Source: JAJZOM01 sp046703545 (GTDB taxonomy: Archaea; Thermoplasmatota; Thermoplasmata; Thermoplasmatales; Thermoplasmataceae). Taken from it: a stretch of 28,086 nucleotides of DNA. The notes below the pieces were generated by a model, which was not told the origin of the DNA, searched no databases, and saw only the letters and a program-made list of their open reading frames with translations. This document shows, in pieces, positions 1-8,078 of the stretch (within the stretch, counting starts at the first letter, position 1; every line of letters starts with the position of its first letter). Location: positions 1-28,086 of the forward strand of contig JBJKSX010000055.1 of NCBI GenBank assembly GCA_046703545.1. Reading direction: 5' to 3'. A program made the translations under genes and the position numbers.

Positions 1-28
1 GTTATGGTAGTTTACGATTATGATTTCC

Positions 29-2665
29 TCAACTGATGGTTTTTTTCCTCCTTAGCAGTGTTATCATTGCTGGGAAATACAGAGTCCTGATCACAAAGGT
101 GTCTATGATCAGGGATATTGCAAAGGCTAGGCCCATCTGCTGCAGGAACGATATTGGAACCAGACTGAGTGATCCAAGCGATGCCGCAAGTATGACTCCC
201 AGCGCAGTTACAACCGAGCCGGAACCTGCCATGCCCCTGAATAGGCCTTCTTCATATCCATGCTTTTTCTGTTCCTCATCGATCCTAGAAATAAGGAAGA
301 CGGTGAAATCATTCCCCAATGACATCAGTATTATGAATAGAATTGCCGGTATGAGGAATATCAGTGCCTCGTGCAGGACATAGGTCACCAGCATGTAGAG
401 AAGGGCCAGTGTCCAGGATATGCTGATGAAAACTCCACTGAGTGCAATGACAGGGAACTTGAGAGATCTGAAAGAGACTCCGATTATGATTCCTATTGCT
501 GCCACGATGAGCAATTCCAGCAGAGTGTACTCGGTTTGGGATGTGTTTTTCAGGTCAATGACGCTTGACGTGAGGCCCCCTACAATGAAACTGCTGTTGT
601 CCCTGAGGTGCTGGACAGAGTTGATTGCATTCTGGCTGTATGGGGTGTAGTTCAGTTCAACAATGAAGTAGACACTCTGGTTGTTGTTGAACAGGAAATT
701 GCTGTTACCTATTGTGCCATTCTGTGCGGAGGGCCCAATTATGGACGCAACGCCGCTGGTGGAGTTGATGTAACTCTGTGCCCCAGCTATCTCCTGATAC
801 GCAGCCTGGGATACGTTCTGGCCGGATATGGCAGGTGTGCTCAGGTTCATTATGACGAAAACCGGATACAGGGCAGATTCCCCGAACTGCTGGTTCACTA
901 CATTCAGCGCCTGGACACTGGGCAACTGGGATGACAGTTCACCGGTTATGTCATAGGACACCGGTGCCGTGAACCAGAGATAAACCGCGGGTGCTGCTGC
1001 AATAAGCACTGCAGCGGCAACGGCCTTCCCCTTCTTGGAGGAAAACTTGGCAGCCCGGTAGAACACAGACTTGTCCGTTGGCCTGTCCTTCATGGAGCGG
1101 AACATCCTCTTGCCCAGTATGGCAGCCAGTGCCGGAAGCAATGTGATTTCAGCCAGCACTGTCAGGAGCACGGCGATGAACAGGACTGGCCCCCATGTTG
1201 TCAGGCCGGAAACGAAGAACATGGTTCCAAGGCTTGAAGCAACCGTGAGCCCACTGACCACCACTGCCTTGCCTGACTTTGTTGAAGCGGTGAGGATTGC
1301 GTCACCCTGGCTGGTTCCCCGGGAAAGCTCTTCCCTGAACCTGGAAAGGATGAATAGCAGATAATCGGTTGCAACCCCAAGCAAGACTGCTGTAAGGGTA
1401 TAGGTTACGATGTAATTTACCGGCTTGTAGCCCGCTCCAACGATGAAAATCGCAACATACCCGAGGACCGTGGATATGCTCACCAGCACAAGTGCAAGGA
1501 TTGGCGAAATGTATGACCTGAGAACCAGGCCCACAATTATGGCCAGAAACACAAAAGTGAAAATGAAGCCAACAAAGGAATTGGACTGGGACTGTTGGGT
1601 ATCATAGGATATTGCCCCTGTGCCGGTAAGGCTTGCATTTTGGCCGAATGAGTCTGCAGTAACGTTCCTGACCTGGGGAACTATGCTCTGGGCCGGATAG
1701 AAGTTGCCGCTTCCCCTGTATGAGTCGCTCACGTTGAGTTCAACGTTGATAAGCATTGTGCTCTTGTCGGGGCTCACATATTGCTTGAGAATGAAGGAGG
1801 GTGCATCAAGAAGCCCATAATGCAGCACGAAGTAGTTACCGGGATTGGGGGAATTGACAATGGAAGTGACAAACTCTGGTGTCACTGTATTGCCGGAGAC
1901 TGATGACAGATAACTTGATGTGACATTGTAATAGGCATTGCTGTAGTTTAGTATGGAGCTGCCAGAAAGGATGTGCTGCACATACGGGCTGGTGCCGAAG
2001 AAGTAAAGGGCGGTTGCACCTGTTGCGTTTGCAGTTATATCATAGGGGCTTGTCGCTGGATTAGACGAGATACTCGAATTCACAGCATTGAGGAAGTAGT
2101 TTTCCTGAGTGGTGTTGGTGTAGCCTGCGTTTACTGCAGCTTCATATGTGAGGGTAGAGTTGAACCCCAGTTTTTCCCACTGCTGGTAGAATTGTGATGG
2201 AAACTTGAAGATCAGTTCGCTCTGGTGGGAAATGGCCTCGTATGTGAAATTGATGAATGAACCGGACTGCCTTGCAATACCGTCGATGAAAGATGCGTAT
2301 TGGGAGAATGCAGAACTGGTTTTGCTAACGTATGGTATGCCTGATTGGGTGAGGTTGTTCTGAAAATCCAGCACCTTGCTTGCCACATCCTGCCCTGTAA
2401 GGGAGGGTAGAGTGACCACAACTGTCAGGGTGGAGTTCTGTGGGTTGACCGATGAGAGTATTTTGCTTGCCTGGGCAGATTGTGTGTTGGAATTGCCACC
2501 GGTGGAGTTGGAATAACTGACATAATTTCCATAGGTCATTATCACAGGCGTCATCAGGAGGAGTGCTACCACCCAGACGATTATGACAGTCTTGCGCCTG
2601 TTTATAACCCAACCCATGAAATCCTCGAATCTACTGTGTTTCCTTCCGTCTGTTGAAGGGCTCAT
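29..2665 (-). CDS. MMPL/RND-family membrane transporter
   Basis: An 878-residue, about 12-TM protein of the MMPL branch of the RND superfamily, whose members export lipids or hydrophobic compounds using the proton gradient. It has the family's duplicated plan: TM1 (about residues 27-45), a very large outer loop (about 47-360), a TM bundle, a linker near 530-550, TM7, a second outer loop (about 570-720) and a second TM bundle. The two halves carry the conserved acidic motif in related forms: VATDYLLFILSRFREE near 432-447 and GNDFTVFLISRIDEE near 783-797. The two outer loops hold about 21 N-x-S/T sequons. The ATG start lies 24-29 nt from a TTTAAA box, so it is probably leaderless. It stands alone, divergent from the DapB-like gene. 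The substrate cannot be read from sequence. Family assignment is firm. Confidence 0.93.
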   Translation of the reverse strand: MSPSTDGRKHSRFEDFMGWVINRRKTVIIVWVVALLLMTPVIMTYGNYVSYSNSTGGNSNTQSAQASKILSSVNPQNSTLTVVVTLPSLTGQDVASKVLDFQNNLTQSGIPYVSKTSSAFSQYASFIDGIARQSGSFINFTYEAISHQSELIFKFPSQFYQQWEKLGFNSTLTYEAAVNAGYTNTTQENYFLNAVNSSISSNPATSPYDITANATGATALYFFGTSPYVQHILSGSSILNYSNAYYNVTSSYLSSVSGNTVTPEFVTSIVNSPNPGNYFVLHYGLLDAPSFILKQYVSPDKSTMLINVELNVSDSYRGSGNFYPAQSIVPQVRNVTADSFGQNASLTGTGAISYDTQQSQSNSFVGFIFTFVFLAIIVGLVLRSYISPILALVLVSISTVLGYVAIFIVGAGYKPVNYIVTYTLTAVLLGVATDYLLFILSRFREELSRGTSQGDAILTASTKSGKAVVVSGLTVASSLGTMFFVSGLTTWGPVLFIAVLLTVLAEITLLPALAAILGKRMFRSMKDRPTDKSVFYRAAKFSSKKGKAVAAAVLIAAAPAVYLWFTAPVSYDITGELSSQLPSVQALNVVNQQFGESALYPVFVIMNLSTPAISGQNVSQAAYQEIAGAQSYINSTSGVASIIGPSAQNGTIGNSNFLFNNNQSVYFIVELNYTPYSQNAINSVQHLRDNSSFIVGGLTSSVIDLKNTSQTEYTLLELLIVAAIGIIIGVSFRSLKFPVIALSGVFISISWTLALLYMLVTYVLHEALIFLIPAILFIILMSLGNDFTVFLISRIDEEQKKHGYEEGLFRGMAGSGSVVTALGVILAASLGSLSLVPISFLQQMGLAFAISLIIDTFVIRTLYFPAMITLLRRKKTIS

Positions 2666-2688
2666 TGACTTTTGATCAGTGTATTGGA

Positions 2689-2694
2689 TTTAAA
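2689..2694 (-). promoter_or_regulatory. TATA-like box for the MMPL transporter gene
   Basis: TTTAAA lies 24-29 nt upstream of the ATG at 2665, the spacing expected for a leaderless archaeal transcript. No Shine-Dalgarno sequence precedes the start codon, which agrees. Confidence 0.6.
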
Positions 2695-2699
2695 TTGTG

Positions 2700-2725
2700 A
2701 TGAAAAAAATTTTTAAAATTTTCAT
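2700..2725. repeat. A/T-rich inverted repeat upstream of the MMPL promoter
   Basis: ATGAAAA at 2700-2706 is mirrored by TTTTCAT at 2719-2725, around a 12-nt A/T centre. It sits directly upstream of the MMPL TATA box, in the divergent region shared with the DapB-like gene. It could be an operator, or chance in A/T-rich DNA. Confidence 0.35.
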
Positions 2726-2838
2726 TAAGGTGCAATTGCAAGCATGAAACCGTATATTCCCATAAATGGTTCAAATTAAAGTTGCCAGATGGTTCCAAGC
2801 ATGACAAACATACTTAGTGTTGTGGAATTGATGTAAGC

Positions 2839-3642
2839 ATGAGTCAGCTAAAAGTTTGCATCTCCGGAGTCACGGGTTGGATCGGGAAAGCTTTGGCCCC
2901 TGCAGTGATCGAGTCCGGGGACCTGGAGCTTGTATCTGCAGTATCAAGAAAGTCTGCAGGAAAGAGAATTTCTGATATTTTCCATGTGGGAGGCATTGAC
3001 ACTACAATCAGTAAGACAGTGCAGGAAGCTATTGAAAAGGGGCCTGAAGTCCTGATTGATTATACATCGCCTGACTGCGTGAAATCAAATGTAATGACTG
3101 CTATTGAAAACGGAGTGAATGTGGTTGTTGGGACTTCGGGGCTCTCAGACAGGGATTACGAGGAAATAGATTCGGCTGCCAGAAAAAATGGAGTGGGAGT
3201 GATTGCTGCAGGAAATTTCGCCATCTCGGCTGCACTAATGCTGAGGTTCTCCACCATTGCGGCAAGATTCCTGAGAAGCTGGGAAATCATTGATTATGCA
3301 TCACTGGACAAGGTTGATTCTCCCAGTGGCACCGCCAATGAGCTGGCGCACAGAATTGGCAATGTCTCAAGGCCGGATGTCAGAGTCCCCATAGACAGGG
3401 TTGTTGGGCCACGGGAAAGCAGAGGTGCATGCCTCAATGGAAATCAGGTTCATTCCGTCAGGCTTCCCGGTTATATCATCGGGGCCGATGTTATGTTCGG
3501 AGGCCTGGGTGAAAAGCTAACTCTCAGTTTTGAGGGCGGTGAGCAAGCTCAGACTTACGTGGAGGGGACGCTTCTGGCAGCGAGAAAAGCCTCGGAATAC
3601 AAAGGGCTCATAAGAGGTCTGGACAATCTCCTGGACCTATAA
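2839..3642 (+). CDS. DapB-like NAD(P)H-dependent reductase, catalytic histidines missing
   Basis: A 267-residue protein with the dihydrodipicolinate reductase fold. The N-terminal Rossmann motif is G10-VT-G13-WI-G16, GTSG is at 98-101, and K158-VDSPSGT matches the DapB signature K-x-D-x-P-S-G-T. The C-terminal end, GLIRGLDNLLDL, also matches DapB. In E. coli DapB the lysine (K163) follows H159, H160, R161 and H162; the aligned residues here are A154, S155, L156 and D157. The catalytic and dipicolinate-binding histidine pair is therefore absent while the lysine and PSGT remain. From memory, IDYA-x-x-DK variants occur in other DapB-like proteins. I infer an NAD(P)H oxidoreductase of uncertain substrate. 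No other lysine gene is nearby. The start is ATG, without a clear Shine-Dalgarno. A T-rich stretch follows the stop. Confidence 0.8.
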   Translation: MSQLKVCISGVTGWIGKALAPAVIESGDLELVSAVSRKSAGKRISDIFHVGGIDTTISKTVQEAIEKGPEVLIDYTSPDCVKSNVMTAIENGVNVVVGTSGLSDRDYEEIDSAARKNGVGVIAAGNFAISAALMLRFSTIAARFLRSWEIIDYASLDKVDSPSGTANELAHRIGNVSRPDVRVPIDRVVGPRESRGACLNGNQVHSVRLPGYIIGADVMFGGLGEKLTLSFEGGEQAQTYVEGTLLAARKASEYKGLIRGLDNLLDL

Positions 3643-3651
3643 TCACTTTAA

Positions 3652-3664
3652 TTTTTTTATTTTT
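3652..3664 (+). terminator. T-rich terminator after the DapB-like gene
   Basis: A run of T interrupted by one A follows the stop codon by about 10 nt, without a hairpin. Archaeal RNA polymerase terminates at such T-rich tracts. Confidence 0.5.
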
Positions 3665-3680
3665 GAATCAATTGACACAT

Positions 3681-3695
3681 GAACTATCATAGTTC
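3681..3695. promoter_or_regulatory. Perfect 15-bp palindrome, candidate operator of the MFS gene
   Basis: GAACTAT at 3681-3687 and ATAGTTC at 3689-3695 are exact reverse complements around one central C. The element lies about 65 bp before the GTG of the MFS permease, in the 117-bp gap after the DapB-like gene. Its symmetry and place fit a dimeric regulator site. Confidence 0.45.
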
Positions 3696-3759
3696 CAGGA
3701 TTCCTTTAACTACTGGATAAAGATTAGCTTCCTCAACAGTCTATCCGAATGGTGCACGC

Positions 3760-5055
3760 GTGGCAAGAAACTTCGGAACTGAGGGTGAAGTGGGATTGGA
3801 AACGGCACAGGTGGGTGAATCCAACGGGAGATTGAAGCTGAGCAGGGAGAATTATATCATTTTCCTGGTGGTCATACTTGTCAGCAGCGGATTCAGCGCA
3901 GGATACCTCTTCATTTCCCTTTTCCTCATACAGGTGAAACAGGCCCCATTTTCTTCTGTGGGGATGATATATCTTGCCACCGGTGCAGTGGACATTATTG
4001 TCCAGGTTGTGGGAGGGAGGCTTTCAGATTACCTTGGCACCAAGACGGTCTCCATACTGGGATTGTTGGGTGCAACACTCCTGTATGTGACTCTCACATT
4101 CTTCGTGCTTCACAACAGCCCCACAATTGTGTACCTCATTGCTTTCCCACTGCTCGGCCTCTTCAGCGGACTCCTTCAGCTTGCAATATCTTCCTATATT
4201 TCGGACAGGGTCACCGACCAGATGGCGAGCGGCATGGCAATGCTGTACGTCGGGTATAATTTGGGATTCACACTTGGCCCTGTTTCTGGTGGATACCTGG
4301 TACAGTTCTACGGTTATTTCTCCCTCTTCGTGTTTGGAATAATCACAACGTTTGGCGCCCTTATTGTGGCACTTGTTGGAATAAAGAGCAACCCCAGATA
4401 TGCGCTGAGGCAGGCCCAGGATTCCGGGGCGGGGGGAAAACGGCCAAGGCCGAAGCGTGGCCTGATTCCCATTGTCATCCTGGTATTCATTTCTTGGTTC
4501 GTGGTCGCTTACCAGGCCATACCCCTTTCTGTGTTCGTTTCGAACTTCCTCTCCCTTGACAGCCTGGAGATAGGAATCATACTGAGCACAAATGGGCTCC
4601 TGATCACTCTGCTCCAGTCCCTCATATCAAAGGTCACCAGTGTTGAAAAGGGGGGAAGGCTTTACACAATAGCCCTTGGTTCATTCATTATGGCCCTTGG
4701 CTTCTTCGTTGTGCTTGTCGCAAATTCATTCATTCTTGTTGAGCTGGCCATAAGCATCACAACAATTGGTGAAATGATGGTGGCAGTGCCGACCCAGGTG
4801 ATCCTGACAATGTATTCGGAGGAGCATAACCGTGGAAGATACCAGGGGCTTTACTTCGCAGCATCAAGGGCCGGAGCTGCCATTTCCGCATTCGTGGGTT
4901 TAATGATGTTTGCAAGGTACAGTGTCCAGGCCACCATGGGATGGTACCTTGTCATAGCCCTTGGCATGGCAGCATCACTGGCATTTGCCCTTTTATCCCC
5001 GGTGGTTGAGAAGAATTTTTCTGCGGTGAAGACCGAGGAAGTCATTCCTCTTTGA
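3760..5055 (+). CDS. MFS permease, 12-TM type
   Basis: A 431-residue major facilitator with about 12 predicted membrane segments. Its motif A is GGRLSDYLGTK, near residues 86-96 between TM2 and TM3. A central basic loop (KRPRPKRG, about 227-234) divides the two six-helix halves. About 30 N-terminal residues precede TM1, which is long for such permeases, so the GTG start is only moderately sure; no in-frame ATG lies before TM1. There is no Shine-Dalgarno. The deacetylase follows after 70 bp on the same strand and may be co-transcribed. The substrate is not evident; drug/metabolite efflux (DHA1-like) is the nearest general description. Confidence 0.85.
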   Translation: MARNFGTEGEVGLETAQVGESNGRLKLSRENYIIFLVVILVSSGFSAGYLFISLFLIQVKQAPFSSVGMIYLATGAVDIIVQVVGGRLSDYLGTKTVSILGLLGATLLYVTLTFFVLHNSPTIVYLIAFPLLGLFSGLLQLAISSYISDRVTDQMASGMAMLYVGYNLGFTLGPVSGGYLVQFYGYFSLFVFGIITTFGALIVALVGIKSNPRYALRQAQDSGAGGKRPRPKRGLIPIVILVFISWFVVAYQAIPLSVFVSNFLSLDSLEIGIILSTNGLLITLLQSLISKVTSVEKGGRLYTIALGSFIMALGFFVVLVANSFILVELAISITTIGEMMVAVPTQVILTMYSEEHNRGRYQGLYFAASRAGAAISAFVGLMMFARYSVQATMGWYLVIALGMAASLAFALLSPVVEKNFSAVKTEEVIPL

Positions 5056-5125
5056 CCAGAACCTTGCCATCCTTCAAAAAAGGTTTTTCTCCTTTGAGTC
5101 TCATATTGTCAGGGATGATGACGGA

Positions 5126-5992
5126 ATGATGACAACAGTTCTCCCCGATCTGCCCGCAGGCAAGAAGTATGCGGTTTGCCTGTCTTTTGATTTTGACACT
5201 TTCAGCTTCAGGATTGGGAGAATGAACCCATACTCTCCAACCCAGATTTCCCAGAGTGAGTTTGGAAATGTTGGCGCACAGAGAATTATGGATATTCTCA
5301 AGGAGCGTGGAATCAAGGCCACCTGGTTCATACCGGGATACACCATTGAATCGTTCCCCGAAACTGTGCATGAGATCATTTCTGGTGGACACGAAATAGC
5401 ACACCACAATTACCTGCACGAGACACCCCGGGAACTTTCCAGGGAAACCGAGAGTTCTGTAATGGACAGGGCCAATGAAGTGATCAGCAGAGTCAGTGGC
5501 AGGAAGGCCCGAGGTTACAGGGCGCCTTCATGGGACCTGAGCGAAAATACAATAGATCTGGTCATTGAGAAAGGATTCCTTTATGACAGCAGCCTCATGG
5601 CCCACGATTACCTCCCATACCTTGTCAGGGTCGGAGATGAAGCCAGGGTTGACGGAGGTTTCAAGTTTGGAAGCAATTCAAACCTGATCGAGATTCCCAT
5701 AAGCTGGTCCCTTGAGGATTATCCCGTGTTCGAGTTTGACGAAGAAGCCCCGGGTGGAGGCTTGAGGGACGCCAGAGGTGTCCAGTGGAACTGGACTGCT
5801 GATTTTGACTATATGACCGGTCACCTTGAGAGTGGGGTCTACACCCTGACAACACATCCCCAGGTGATTGGCAGGGGCCACAGGATCCAGGTGCTGGAGA
5901 ATGTCATAGACCACATTTCACAGAGGGAAGATGTGGCATTCATGACCATGGAAGAAGTTGCTCAATCCTGCAAGTCGAAGTTGAAAAGCTGA
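5126..5992 (+). CDS. NodB/CE4-type polysaccharide deacetylase-like hydrolase
   Basis: A 288-residue metal-dependent hydrolase with the NodB fold. It has the metal/base pair FDFD (D22, D24), an H-x-x-x-H metal site (H94, H98, preceded by H89 in a GGHE motif), and the third NodB motif YRAPSW with R132. The extended form resembles the HpPgdA/allantoinase-like branch (PuuE relatives), which acts on cyclic imides, ureides or peptidoglycan. Thermoplasmatales have no peptidoglycan, so a cell-wall substrate is unlikely; a small cyclic amide or an N-acetyl sugar is more plausible, by inference. There is no signal peptide, so it is probably cytoplasmic. The start is one of two adjacent ATG codons (5126, 5129) behind GGGATGAT; the MFS gene upstream may import or export its substrate. 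It converges on the next gene with a 10-bp gap. Confidence 0.85.
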   Translation: MMTTVLPDLPAGKKYAVCLSFDFDTFSFRIGRMNPYSPTQISQSEFGNVGAQRIMDILKERGIKATWFIPGYTIESFPETVHEIISGGHEIAHHNYLHETPRELSRETESSVMDRANEVISRVSGRKARGYRAPSWDLSENTIDLVIEKGFLYDSSLMAHDYLPYLVRVGDEARVDGGFKFGSNSNLIEIPISWSLEDYPVFEFDEEAPGGGLRDARGVQWNWTADFDYMTGHLESGVYTLTTHPQVIGRGHRIQVLENVIDHISQREDVAFMTMEEVAQSCKSKLKS

Positions 5993-6002
5993 TTCTATCC
6001 CA

Positions 6003-6404
6003 CTACATCCCTTTTTGATATTCTCTGCGGTTTGATGAATTGTTAAGCTGCGTGTATGCGATAATAAGAAGGATGCCGGGAACAATTCCTCCGAATATCA
6101 GCTGAATGATCCCCAGAATGAGTGAAGAGTCCTGAGCAGGACGTATGTTCTCCTCGAGCAATCTCCTGTAAACAAGGAAATAATCCAGCATTATCCAAGT
6201 CAATCCCACCACTGCGAACACAATGCCTATGACGCCAACTATTGCAAATCCAAAATTCGCCCCCATTCCTGGTCCGGACAGAGGCATTGCCAATAGGCCC
6301 AGGAAAAGGGAAAAATACAGGGCAAAAAGTCCCGTAAACAGGGCCTGGACAATGATTGCAACAAGAGTGAGGGTCTTGGCTGATTCAGCAAAATGGTCAA
6401 GCAT
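6003..6404 (-). CDS. Small membrane protein, function unknown
   Basis: A 133-residue protein with three or four hydrophobic stretches (about residues 11-40, 48-75 and 92-120) and a short polar tail. It has a glycine- and isoleucine-rich pattern seen in many small archaeal membrane proteins, and I recognise no family. The ATG start is 22-33 nt from an A/T box, so it is probably leaderless and monocistronic. It converges with the deacetylase and diverges from the MFS symporter. The ORF is credible from its promoter and coherent membrane topology. Confidence 0.7.
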   Translation of the reverse strand: MLDHFAESAKTLTLVAIIVQALFTGLFALYFSLFLGLLAMPLSGPGMGANFGFAIVGVIGIVFAVVGLTWIMLDYFLVYRRLLEENIRPAQDSSLILGIIQLIFGGIVPGILLIIAYTQLNNSSNRREYQKGM

Positions 6405-6425
6405 AACGCCGTTACAACTTACATG

Positions 6426-6437
6426 TTTATATTAAAT
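6426..6437 (-). promoter_or_regulatory. TATA-like box for the small membrane protein gene
   Basis: On the minus strand this reads ATTTAATATAAA, 22-33 nt from the ATG at 6404. It fits a leaderless transcript. Confidence 0.6.
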
Positions 6438-6541
6438 TATTGAAATCTCAGCGACATAAAAGATATAAAGACATGATGGTTTTAGTGAATGCGCTGTTGA
6501 GGCATAAAAATAGGGGACATTTGCCTAAATTGGTTTGATTA

Positions 6542-6567
6542 TAATTACTCAATAATTAGTAATTACT
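6542..6567. promoter_or_regulatory. TAATTACT repeats with a 10-bp palindrome, candidate operator
   Basis: TAATTACT occurs at 6542-6549 and again at 6560-6567. The second copy lies within the perfect palindrome AGTAATTACT (6558-6567), ending 6 bp before the TATA box of the MFS symporter, where the BRE would be. Binding there would be expected to block TFB. No regulator gene adjoins it. Confidence 0.4.
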
Positions 6568-6573
6568 TAATTC

Positions 6574-6581
6574 TTTAATAT
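6574..6581 (+). promoter_or_regulatory. TATA-like box for the MFS symporter
   Basis: TTTAATAT begins 27 bp before the GTG at 6601 but only 12 bp before the TTG at 6586. This spacing supports GTG 6601 as the start of a leaderless mRNA. Confidence 0.55.
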
Positions 6582-6600
6582 CACCTTGCAATCCTCACAT

Positions 6601-7983
6601 GTGTTTGAGGAACTGGACTCCACCCCGATTCAGAAATTCCACATCAGGAATGTGATCATAAATGGTGCTGGAGTTTTTTCAGATTCGTACAACTTATATG
6701 CAATATCGCTGGTTTTTTACTCTGTCATAGGCACTCTCGGGATCACAAGCATCCAGGGGTCCATACTGACCGGAGCTTCATATTTTGGAGCTGCCATTGG
6801 GGCAATCCTGTTTGGGGCCATTGCTGACAAGATCGGCAGGAAGCCCATGTACGGGATTGACCTGTTCCTCATATTTGTAGGGGCGGGAGCCCAGCTTTTC
6901 ACCAACAGCCTGGTTTTCCTATTCATAGCCAGAATGATACTTGGATTCGGAATTGGCGGAGATTACGTGATGTCCCCTGTGATAATGGCAGAAAATTCCA
7001 ACAGGAAAGACAGGGGTAAGCTCATGGCCACAACATTCTCCATAATGTTTCTTATGGGGGCCGTGCTGGCTGCTTTTGTGGTCCAGGTTACAGGATGGTT
7101 CCTGGCACCTGCACTCGCATGGAAAGTTTCACTTGCCTTTGGGGCAGTCCCCTCACTGTTCGTGATGTACTTCAGGAGAAAGATCCCAGAAACCTACAGG
7201 TTCAATGCGAGGGTAAGGGGCAAGACGCCCAAGGAGCTGGAGAACTACCCGATCCCACAGGAGATGAAGGGAGTGAGCAAGGATCAGGTGGGTTATTTCA
7301 GCAGGCTTTACAAATCACTTCCCGTTATCATACTTGGGTCAATCCTTTGGATACTCTATGACACCTATTCGGGAACTTTCAGCATTTATGGGCCTATCAC
7401 CATTGCAGCAAACCTTGGCCTGTCTCCAGTTGGGTTCACATACGCAGCGGTTTTCTTTGCGGGGCTTCCAGGCACGCTCCTGTCCATATACCTCATAGAC
7501 AGGGTTGGCAGAAAGAAACTTGTTGTTTATGGATACGCTGGAGTCTTCCTTGCTCTGGTCCTTTATTCACTGCTGCTCATCAGCCCGAACCTGTTTGGAA
7601 TCCCCCAATCAAAGGACGTCCTGGGAACATTGACAGGATTTGCAGCTGCACTGGGCTTCACGTTCTACCTTTTCAATTATTTCTCTTCCGCAGTTGGCCC
7701 GGCCACTGTCATCGGGGGAACCATCATTGTTCCCGAGGTCTTGCCCACTAAAGTGAGGGCGGGAGGCCAGTCCATAAACGTTTTCATCGACAGGCTTGCC
7801 GTGGGGACCTTTGTCTCCTCCTTCCTTGTGCTCCTGAATGCTATTGGCCTGGGATTTGTCATACTTATCTACGGCACAATTGCACTTGCCTCAAGCATCA
7901 TAATGTATTTCCTGATGCCCGAGGGAAAGGGCAAGACTCTTGAAGAGCTGTCAAAGGAGAATCTTGAGTTCCAGAGCACCTGA
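6601..7983 (+). CDS. MFS symporter, PHS/MHS type (phosphate or metabolite:H+)
   Basis: A 460-residue, 12-TM major facilitator. Motif A is ADKIGRKP (about 75-82). GFGIGGDY (about 115-122) in TM4 is typical of the phosphate:H+ and metabolite:H+ symporter branches, PET-Y-RF (about 197-202) follows TM6, and a second motif A-like DRVGRKK appears in the other half. Import of phosphate or an organic acid driven by protons is the likely role; the substrate is inferred from family only. A TTG at 6586 would add five residues, but the TATA spacing and the lack of a Shine-Dalgarno favour the GTG at 6601. The aminopeptidase follows 95 bp downstream with its own promoter, so co-transcription is not needed. 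Confidence 0.88.
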   Translation: MFEELDSTPIQKFHIRNVIINGAGVFSDSYNLYAISLVFYSVIGTLGITSIQGSILTGASYFGAAIGAILFGAIADKIGRKPMYGIDLFLIFVGAGAQLFTNSLVFLFIARMILGFGIGGDYVMSPVIMAENSNRKDRGKLMATTFSIMFLMGAVLAAFVVQVTGWFLAPALAWKVSLAFGAVPSLFVMYFRRKIPETYRFNARVRGKTPKELENYPIPQEMKGVSKDQVGYFSRLYKSLPVIILGSILWILYDTYSGTFSIYGPITIAANLGLSPVGFTYAAVFFAGLPGTLLSIYLIDRVGRKKLVVYGYAGVFLALVLYSLLLISPNLFGIPQSKDVLGTLTGFAAALGFTFYLFNYFSSAVGPATVIGGTIIVPEVLPTKVRAGGQSINVFIDRLAVGTFVSSFLVLLNAIGLGFVILIYGTIALASSIIMYFLMPEGKGKTLEELSKENLEFQST

Positions 7984-8046
7984 AAGCGCACAGCCCATAA
8001 CAAACCATTTTCAGTTGATACAGGTGTTCTGAGACTTTACTCAATC

Positions 8047-8054
8047 CTTATTAT
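8047..8054 (+). promoter_or_regulatory. TATA-like box for the M18 aminopeptidase
   Basis: CTTATTAT lies 25-32 bp before the ATG at 8079, with no Shine-Dalgarno between them. This fits a leaderless start. Confidence 0.4.
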
Positions 8055-8078
8055 GGTAGGTCTGCATACTGAGCTATC

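Noticed and set aside
1..28. Possible gene end or feature at the window start
   Set aside because: Only 28 bp lie past the MMPL stop codon, and they show no recognisable element.
6586..6600. TTG start for the PHS-type symporter
   Set aside because: It is only 12 bp from the start of the TATA-like box; GTG 6601 has the right distance.
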